A stretch of DNA of 64,000 nt from Trigonopsis variabilis (Eukaryota > Ascomycota > Trigonopsidomycetes > Trigonopsidales > Trigonopsidaceae), in NCBI GenBank assembly GCA_003707065.3, contig PPXM03000003.1, positions 868,001 through 932,000 of the forward strand, written 5' to 3'. The position numbers were made by a program, and so were the translations under genes. Below the pieces are notes generated by a model that saw only the letters and a program-made list of their open reading frames with translations, was not told where the DNA came from and searched no databases. Within the stretch, counting starts at the first letter, position 1; every line of letters starts with the position of its first letter. Positions 57,569-64,000 of the stretch are shown here, in pieces.

Positions 57569-58629
57569 ATGCAAGGTACATCATTAATTAGGTTAGAAAT
57601 AATGTTCTAACACCAGGCTATAATAAATACTATCCCCCTGATTATGGTATTGTTTGTTTACTTGCTATAGATTAGCTAACTTCAGACGGGAAGAAGTCTC
57701 TGAATCAGCTGGCGGGATCGCATCCTTTAGGGAAGAGAGCCCGGAAATTAGACCAAGGGTAAATGATAGAGAAAGAGTTCAACTAATGAGACAGAATCTT
57801 AATAGTATTATTCGGTCGAAAGTGTCAATGTTAACTTCAAGACTCGTTTTGAACTACCGTTCAATGTATGGTGCGGAGGATGCGAGGCTCTTATCGGTCA
57901 AGGTAAGATAGAAATAAGTGTTATAACCCGATATTCACAAGTTCAGGGACGAGATTTAATGCCGAGAAGAAGCGTGCTGGGAGTTACTATACCACGCCTA
58001 TCTGGAGTTTCCGATTCACTTGCCATCAGTGCTCTCATCCTATCGAGATTCAGACAGACCCAAAGAATACAGCATATAAAGTGACTGAAGGTGCTAAGGA
58101 AAAGACTATAGCATACGACGGAGAAGATATCCAGGCTACAAGTGTCCGAGACCTGCACGCCGAGCCCATTACCGACGATAACCCTTTTGCTCGACTTGAG
58201 AAAGCTCAGGCAGATAAAGCAAAGAAAGAAGAAAATGACTTAGTGGTTTCATGCTTGATGGAATATCGCTCAAGGGACTGGAATGATCCTTATAATGCCT
58301 CCCAAAAATTAAGGCGAAAGTTTAGGACAAAGAGGAAAGAAATAAAGAAAGCTTCGAAAGAGAGGGAAAGAATTGCGACACGAGCTGCGCTCAACATACC
58401 AGTTTTAGATGCCTCTCCAAGTGACTCGATGGCGGCTGCAAAGGCGTCCTTTGGTCTTTCTACTGGAGAGCTGGTGAAGAAGGGCCTCGAAAAGACGCGA
58501 AATACTCCTATTTTCCCCTCAACTAAGTCAAAAGCTGAATTTACCGCCCCCCTTGGTAACGTTCAGCTCGCAAGAAGTAACTCTGGTTCAGCTGGTTCTG
58601 GATTGGTGGCTTACGAGGACAGTGATTGA
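57569..58629 (+). CDS. saf4: Yju2-family splicing factor, CCDC130/Saf4 type
   Basis: A spliceosome-associated protein of the Cwc16/Yju2 family. Six exons, 57569-57575, 57617-57646, 57686-57758, 57795-57804, 57842-57902 and 57947-58629, with introns of 36-44 nt, encode 287 residues. The first exon has only 7 coding bases and exon 4 is a 10-nt micro-exon. Spliced, it reads YNKYYPPDYDGKKSLNQ, then RARKLDQG, then RFELPFNVWCGGCEALIGQG, then TRFNAEKKRAGSYYTTPIWSF and CHQCSHPIEIQTDP. The zinc-binding C-x2-C pairs (WCGGC and CHQC) are intact. The wording PPDY and ILI-RFELPFN fits CCDC130/Saf4 more than Yju2 itself. The C-terminus is a coiled coil with basic stretches. It is divergent from the CHY gene. 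Confidence 0.92.
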
Positions 58630-58695
58630 TCCCTAATAAATTTAATAACCAAACCCATATTATACATAATTGTTTCTGCCTTGTTTTTTGGCAGT

Positions 58696-60169
58696 CTATT
58701 GTCCTAAGAGACCAGACACCAAGTCATCCCTTTGTTCGTCACTAAAGACTATGTCATTGTTGGGAGCCATGTAATTTTCTAACTTGGGAATCGGGTCGAA
58801 CTTCAACTTGCGGCCTTTCGATGCCTTTCTGTCCACCTTGCGGCGCTGCTTGCGAAGGTCTAAACTTGATATCGTCGACAAGGCCGCTTGGCGGATACCA
58901 GGCGCATCATCTGAACTTTTTCCGTCAGGCGCCATCCGACGGTCAACGAGATCTTTGAGCAAATTTTTATAAAAGTCTGAGTCGTCATAAATATTGATAT
59001 TTGTGGCCAGATCATCGTCTTGGATATTATCACCGCCATCTTGACCGAGGAATTTTGAACCAGTTCGATTTATCTGAGTTCTTTTAACTAAATTATTCAT
59101 TCCAAATAGAATTGATTGAATTTGGGAAGTGGTTGAGAGGTTGATAGCCTTGAATTTCGTAGATTTAGGAGGTGCAGCTGAGTCGATCTGCTTCCACCAT
59201 TTATCGAGAACAGACTCGCGTATCTTTTTCAGACCATCATCAAGATCATTCGAGTCTGTCTCAGCATCATGGATACTATCAAACTTGCGCTTGAGGCTTT
59301 GAGGCCCAGGATGCGATTGCAGAGAGTAGCGCAGATCATGTAGCGTTGCTGCTAAGCCGAGAACGCGGTCGATAAGTTGAGTGACACAAGCCAGGATCGT
59401 GACATCATCCTGCGGATCGCTATCTATAGCCGAATGGGCCATGTTGTTATTAATAGGAAGCCTGTTGATCGCAGTAATGGCTTTCTGAAGCCTGATGCGC
59501 GCGTCAAGAAACGATTCATAGATTGAAATCTGGGCTTGCACCGCCTTACCTTTGGCGGCATCCAACTGGGTTGCCGTAGCAAGCTGAGATAACAAAGCCG
59601 AGTCTTGCTGGTCAAGAAGCTTCTTTACCTTTTCCTGTTTGGACTCGCTAAGTTTGACTTTGGTGTCACCAGTCATAGACACATTTTGTCCATCGAAATC
59701 TTGATCGTCGTTAGAGCCTCCAAAGTCTGATTCTTCGCCAAATTCTCCATCGTTCTCTTCGTCAAATTCTTCAGATGCACTCATATTTAGATCCTCCTGC
59801 GAATCATCGCCCTCAGCAGATTCAAGGTCGGAAGAGTCCCCAGAATATTCACGTTCATTTGACTCCGATCGCTCAGAATCGCTGGAGCCGTCCTGAGAAT
59901 CTGCAGATGCATGCATCAAAGGGTTGGCCAAACTCGGCGCAGCGTGACTCAAGTCTAGACCGGTTAGAACATTGCTAAAACAAAGACGCAAAGCGATCTT
60001 GCGCAATCAGATCCACCTCTCTATGATAAAGATCCACAAGCTATTAAAAGAACCCAATAAAGACCAAGCATAGCTAGCCTAGACTGTGATCCCTGCTAGC
60101 CGTCCTCGCGTACTTACCACGATCAGGAACAGTCGAGTGTAATAATTTCAAGTCATCTTTAAGACCCAT
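58696..60169 (-). CDS. BFR2: Ribosome biogenesis factor Bfr2/AATF
   Basis: A nucleolar factor for the small-subunit processome. Exons 60118-60169 and 58696-59954, with a 163-nt intron, give 436 residues. The N-terminal third is strongly acidic (NMSASEEFDEENDGEFGEESDF). A helical AATF leucine-zipper region follows (QDSALLSQLATATQLDAAKGKAVQAQISIYESFLDARIRLQKA). The TRAUB domain is at the C-terminus (TNINIYDDSDFYKNLLKDLVDRRM, RKVDRKASKGRKLKFDPIPKLENYMAPNN). The first exon is short and has no recognisable Bfr2 signature, so the exact start is the least certain part. It converges on saf4 with 66 bases between stops. Confidence 0.88.
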
Positions 60170-60589
60170 GGCGAAAAAATTAGGTACCTCCAAAACCGCT
60201 TGCAAATGTTCTCTTGCCTAAGTTGCTAACCACACAAAGGAAGAGGCGAGGAAAATTTCTCGAGGGTGCGCCGCACGACCAGGTAGACCAGTCCCTGGGA
60301 CGTTCCGGCCAGGGTTAATTAGGTTGGCCTTGATTAGGAAGGCAACCACCCCACTTTTTGTGCTCGGCCCACGTTGCTAAGCAGTGGATCTCTTTAGTCC
60401 GACTTTTGATTGCGAATTTTTAACCCCGTTACCCACCCCAAGGTTTACAATTTAAACTCGGATTTCCCCGCTTCAAGTGGTTTCTCACTCTTGCTTTCTA
60501 AAAGTTCAGGGAGATTTTGGTTCCAAGTGATTCCACAATCACTAGAGTTTGCAACTATATTTAGCTCATCCTGCGGTCTCCCTCGTGCG
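60170..60589. promoter_or_regulatory. Divergent upstream region of BFR2 and the DUF1752 protein gene
   Basis: About 420 bases between divergent ATGs. GAAAATTT at 60250-60257 and AAAAAATT near 60175 resemble the RRPE class of motifs found before ribosome-biogenesis genes in yeasts. This is a weak match made by eye. A longer plus-strand frame extends upstream to 60410 within it. Confidence 0.4.
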
Positions 60590-62353
60590 ATGAGCCCCAA
60601 GGTTAGGGATCCAATGCTCACTCTATCGCCCCAAGCGCTAGGGCAATTAGATCCTTCGGATTGTTTGTCGCTAGCATCGATGTGGACTGTTTTTTCTAAA
60701 TGCGCGGAGAGTATCGAGAATGGGAGGCGACTGGAAAACATCTCATGGAGGCTGTGGACGCTGGAGTGCCCTTTGAATCAAGATAATACAAGTGCTAACA
60801 ATGATTCTGGGTCTTCTCGCTCTATAGCGTGTCATGACCGGCATTCTTCGGTCCCCGAACTAAGTCGGTCGGTCGACAGTAATCCTAGTGAAGAGCCCTC
60901 ATTTACAGATCTCAAAAACAGAGATGGCTCAGCTTCTAGCCTGAGTCATCCAGTCAGAAAAATGTCTAGTGATAGATTCCAGCAGATTATTGAATCATTT
61001 AGCCCAATAGCTCAAGAAAGAAAGTCGTGGGAGAACCTACGAAAAGATCGAGGGAGCGTCTCTTCTCCCATTCGGCCTGTTGCTGATACTGACTCTCATC
61101 CTTCGCTTAAAAATTCTTCTCCTTCGCCTCCCGCTCCTGTCGCTGCGACGGAATCAATCCCAGTGCCTACCTCAGCAAGTGTCACTGTGGCCGACACGGT
61201 ATCGAATCGGTCGGATCTAGCTTCTTCCCCTAATACCAATGCAGGCCTTCATTCCGCTCGTCTATCACGTTCTATTCCCAATTACGAGATGATCCGCTCT
61301 CCCAGCATCATCCGGGGCTTCTCTCCATCTGTCACATCCAAACCGACATTATCTCAATCTTTGCACGAAAATAATGAAGCACCATCCTCATCTACAGCAA
61401 AAGAACCTGCAGATACCACTTCAGATCATAAATTTCAAGATTCGACTCTCTCTCGCCGCGAATCGGCCTCTACTGGTATCACCTGCCCGCCCAAGCCTAA
61501 GAAAATGTTCTTTATTGAGTCTTCACCTGAAGATCTCGGCGGAAGTGGCTCTTCCGCTAGTGTTGACTCACAGCAATCTCCGATGACAAAGCCTTCACTG
61601 TTGAAGAGGAGCGTGCTAAGCTCCCACAAAACCAAAACGGTGGTGATAGATAGTCGCGTCTCTCATATAGATCCCACGCCTAGCCACGACGATTACGATG
61701 CTGCAGATGATTCTTGGGACTCGGTTGAAGAGACTGATGACTCGGAAAGTGAGTTCGACGAGAAGGTCTTTCATAGAGCAAACCCTAGCATAACTCTTAC
61801 ATCGCGACCTTCAATGTTATCGACCTTATTTACAAATCAACCTAGGAGATTATCTCCTCGTTCTTCGGCATCAACCAAAAATGAAAAAGCTGTGCAGACT
61901 ACAGATGAAGATACCGCGCCTGAGAGCGAGTCGACGCTTGCTTTCAATGCATCACGAAATAGAAAGGATAGAAAAGTACGGAAGACCCTTCGCTTCCCGC
62001 GATCGCCAGGATCAGGATCTTCTAGTGACCAAGAACGAGCGGGACCTAGCAGGGACTTCAAGTCGAGCTCAATGGTTATTCCCTCCGGAAAGGATGATTT
62101 ATCGGTGAAAGGACAAGCTAAAGAGGCTACTAATGAGCTATCAGAGTCTCTAAAGGAATGTATGAGCAGAGAGCAAACTTTTGCATTTGGACGGAGCGCC
62201 CAACTGGCAAAGCTGTCGCGTGTAAAATCATTCCCAAATACCTGGCGAATGACCGATGGGGAGGCCTCTCAGGCAAGTGGTGGGAGTGGGACGGAAGACA
62301 ACCGAGGTTACGACTACATTAATGACAATGAGTACCATGCAGTTGGCTGGTAG
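60590..62353 (+). CDS. Fungal regulator with DUF1752 and DUF3295 domains
   Basis: A 587-residue, single-exon, mostly disordered protein. The N-terminal DUF1752 block is clear: SLASMWTVFSKCAESIENGRRLENISWRLW (about residues 29-58), the motif also found at the N-terminus of nitrogen GATA factors of the AreA type. Later, DAADDSWDSVEETDDSESEFDEKVFHR and LTSRPSMLSTLF match the DUF3295 pattern that accompanies it in many fungal proteins. There is no GATA finger, so it is not AreA itself. Proteins of this type are linked to nitrogen/TOR-type signalling; I take this as inference. The frame continues upstream to an ATG at 60410, but the conserved block begins close after 60590, so the later ATG is preferred. 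Confidence 0.7.
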   Translation: MSPKVRDPMLTLSPQALGQLDPSDCLSLASMWTVFSKCAESIENGRRLENISWRLWTLECPLNQDNTSANNDSGSSRSIACHDRHSSVPELSRSVDSNPSEEPSFTDLKNRDGSASSLSHPVRKMSSDRFQQIIESFSPIAQERKSWENLRKDRGSVSSPIRPVADTDSHPSLKNSSPSPPAPVAATESIPVPTSASVTVADTVSNRSDLASSPNTNAGLHSARLSRSIPNYEMIRSPSIIRGFSPSVTSKPTLSQSLHENNEAPSSSTAKEPADTTSDHKFQDSTLSRRESASTGITCPPKPKKMFFIESSPEDLGGSGSSASVDSQQSPMTKPSLLKRSVLSSHKTKTVVIDSRVSHIDPTPSHDDYDAADDSWDSVEETDDSESEFDEKVFHRANPSITLTSRPSMLSTLFTNQPRRLSPRSSASTKNEKAVQTTDEDTAPESESTLAFNASRNRKDRKVRKTLRFPRSPGSGSSSDQERAGPSRDFKSSSMVIPSGKDDLSVKGQAKEATNELSESLKECMSREQTFAFGRSAQLAKLSRVKSFPNTWRMTDGEASQASGGSGTEDNRGYDYINDNEYHAVGW

Positions 62354-62689
62354 TGATTTTGTTGATACAATATGGAATGGTGAAACTGGTTTTAGGATAA
62401 CTCAACGTAGCGGAGCGTATCGGGAGAACGGGTTGATTGGGGTTGATGAATAACGCTGTTTATGTTGACAAGAATGCGGAAAGGATCGGAAATGGTGGGT
62501 GTTACGCAACAGATCCAAGCCTCTGGTAGGCCCTCTTACCCCACAAGATGAGGGCCATAGATGTTCACCAGCTTTGGGGCTTCTTTGTGGGGTAAACCAG
62601 CCGTGCGATCGGGCAAAAGACGGCAGAGTGGGGTAAGAACATCGGTCGAACTTAGATAAGGACTCTATACTAATGTACATGTGCCACGG
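62354..62689. other. Convergent 3' region with an inverted repeat
   Basis: 336 bases between the convergent stops of the DUF1752 gene and POL1. It contains perfect 11-base inverted arms TTACCCCACAA (62536-62546) and TTGTGGGGTAA (62585-62595), and a third partial copy, TGGGGTAA, at 62629-62636. Confidence 0.55.
62536..62595. repeat. Perfect 11-bp inverted repeat
   Basis: Arms TTACCCCACAA and TTGTGGGGTAA with a 38-base spacer between convergent genes. In RNA of either strand they could pair as a stem. A role in 3'-end formation, or a pair of binding sites, is inferred. Confidence 0.6.
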
Positions 62690-64000
62690 CTAAGCCGGGA
62701 GCATAAAGCTAAAGATCGAATACATATCGACGTAGCGGCGGCCACAACTGTCCAGATACTTGGATACGACCTGTCGACAAATGTCAAATCGCTGACGGTT
62801 CTGCTCCGCCAAAGCGTCAAGTAGAGTGTTGTCAACTTTGTCGCCCTTTGCGTTCGCCCGAGCTCGGTCGACGTCAAAAAGAGAATCGTAGTAGAGAAGT
62901 TGAGTATACAGTTGTCGATCGGAGTACTCGTATCTCATTCTTCCTCGACAGCCGGTCCCGAGTCCCGAAGGTCCCAGGCATCTCCGTCCAAAAACGCTGA
63001 TTTGTCTAGTTCGGCACCCGCAGGCTTGATCGTCACAAACCAACCAGGCAGTGTAATACCGGGAAATGTGCTGCCTCAGCTGATATTGTAGCTGCGCCGC
63101 GATGGTTGTGGCTGGTATGGCGCCATTGCAACCGGGACAAGTAAGTCCATCTGCCGAGCAGAGAGGAAGATTCTGACCGAGTCCTTCCCAGAAAAAAGAA
63201 GAGTGGCAATTCAGACATTCGATGTTGAGCTTGGCGCAGTTACGGAACCGGTCAGCATCGCTAATGGTAGACTCCAGAGGTTGCAGTGTAACACCTTCCC
63301 CAGATTGATCGTCGTCGTACGAAGCGGTTTGATAGCGTTTTATATCGAGGCCGAGGCATTGAGCCAGTCTCGACACATCAGTGCCTTCTATAGGAGCGCA
63401 GAGACGTTCGATTGGAGGCAGGAGTTGTTTGACAAGATACCATTCATAATCTGGAGTCAACCTGTCCGGATTCTTCTTGAAATCCGCGGGTGCATAAGAC
63501 CGTTCTGCTGCATTTGATTCCGGACCTTGAGCCACGACGTACGATATCACGTCACCAGCTTTGACTGTGCCTCCTTCCTTTCGTTTGCGCAGAGCAACTT
63601 GAACCTGGGGCATGGACTTTCCATTAGGATAAGACGCTGGATCTTTACCAAGCTTGGTGTAGATTATCAATTTCGAGTAAGGGATTTTACCTGACCTCAG
63701 ATCGAGAGCCAGATCTTCCAAGTACTGATGAATGCGGCCAATGACCTGCTCAGAGTCGTCACCAGAAAGAATCTGCCGCAAAATATAATTAGATGCATCT
63801 TTAGACAACTGACAGTATTCGCGACGTTTCATATCAAGACCTTTAACATCCATGACTGGTTCCAACTTGCCATCAACTTCAGTCAGAGCCAGTGCTGCAT
63901 ACTTTTTCTTGGCGTGTAGTAGGAGCCGTTGGAAAACATGATCAATATCAATCTCCAGCTTATGATAACGCTCATTGACTTTCTTCTTGAACTCTGTTCC
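62690..64000 (-). CDS. POL1: DNA polymerase alpha catalytic subunit, C-terminal part
   Basis: The replicative polymerase that, with primase, starts Okazaki fragments. The window holds the last about 436 residues; the rest lies to the right. No intron is visible in this part. The polymerase core ends near GLDMKRREYCQLSKDASNYILRQILSG, which follows motif KKYAAL and KGLDMKRR (motif C-side thumb region of B-family polymerases). Then YTKLGKDPASYPNGKSMPQVQVALR and GDVISYVVAQ follow. The C-terminal zinc-binding domain has two Cys modules: CLNCHSSFFW with LTCPGC, and CDDQACGCRTRQIS with CLGPSGLGTGCRGRM. These bind the B subunit. The stop at 62690 is preceded by SIFSFMLPA. Identification is secure because both the thumb and the Zn module match alpha rather than delta or epsilon. 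Confidence 0.96.
   Translation of the reverse strand, partial: GTEFKKKVNERYHKLEIDIDHVFQRLLLHAKKKYAALALTEVDGKLEPVMDVKGLDMKRREYCQLSKDASNYILRQILSGDDSEQVIGRIHQYLEDLALDLRSGKIPYSKLIIYTKLGKDPASYPNGKSMPQVQVALRKRKEGGTVKAGDVISYVVAQGPESNAAERSYAPADFKKNPDRLTPDYEWYLVKQLLPPIERLCAPIEGTDVSRLAQCLGLDIKRYQTASYDDDQSGEGVTLQPLESTISDADRFRNCAKLNIECLNCHSSFFWEGLGQNLPLCSADGLTCPGCNGAIPATTIAAQLQYQLRQHISRYYTAWLVCDDQACGCRTRQISVFGRRCLGPSGLGTGCRGRMRYEYSDRQLYTQLLYYDSLFDVDRARANAKGDKVDNTLLDALAEQNRQRFDICRQVVSKYLDSCGRRYVDMYSIFSFMLPA

Noticed and set aside
60410-60589. Longer N-terminus for the DUF1752 protein
   Set aside because: The extra 60 residues match nothing and the conserved block starts soon after the ATG at 60590, although I cannot exclude it without cDNA.

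Overview
This 64 kb window is nuclear DNA of a fungus, most likely an ascomycete of the Taphrinomycotina or a near relative. It is packed with single-copy housekeeping genes on both strands. Most are broken by very short spliceosomal introns with a CTAAC- or CTGAC-type branch site just before the AG. By my reconstruction there are 64 introns in 32 genes, and 50 of them are 31-47 nt long. The Cks1 protein resembles my memory of fission yeast Suc1 very closely, and Rsc4 and a UPF0652/DUF2009 protein fit an ascomycete. The complex I assembly factor Ind1 argues against Schizosaccharomyces and Saccharomyces, which lack complex I. I saw no CRISPR array, rRNA, recognisable tRNA, intact transposon or foreign island. 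The lineage call rests on recalled family sequences, not on a search.

Layout. 1-2099: no supported gene. 2.1-9 kb: a purine permease (azgA), then CDC1-like and ALG12, two ER glycan or GPI-anchor enzymes in tandem. 9-19 kb: RSC4 (with an apparent frameshift), suc1/CKS1, DUS2, inorganic pyrophosphatase, SEC20, an OPA3-family protein and a probable ribonucleotide reductase inhibitor of the Spd1/Dif1 type. 19.6-28 kb: LHS1 (ER Hsp70-like), a membrane RING-H2 ligase, a cyclophilin H and the DEAD-box helicase DBP2. 28-41 kb: a B-box/DUF2009 protein, a possible Myb/SANT-like protein, CCT5, cytochrome b5, an ArfGAP, a BSD-domain protein and LUC7. 41-53 kb: a DOA4-type deubiquitinase divergent from VPS27, then HBS1, HIS2 and an MDR-family reductase. 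53.6-64 kb: IND1, a CCCH/CHY zinc-finger protein, the Saf4/CCDC130 splicing factor, BFR2, a DUF1752/DUF3295 protein and the 3' part of POL1 running off the right edge.

Functional threads. ER and early secretory factors (CDC1-like, ALG12, SEC20, LHS1, an ArfGAP) recur. So do splicing and RNA factors (cyclophilin H, DBP2, LUC7, Saf4). The DOA4-type enzyme and VPS27 both act in endosomal sorting of ubiquitinated cargo and share one intergenic region. There is no sign of a biosynthetic or defence cluster. The points most worth a second look are the DBP2 intron at what looks like its known autoregulatory position, the HBS1 gene with a large frame-neutral internal exon (possible Hbs1/Ski7 dual output) and a GC-AG intron, the extreme intron density and micro-exons of two splicing-factor genes, the RSC4 frameshift, and a few inverted or direct repeats in intergenic DNA.
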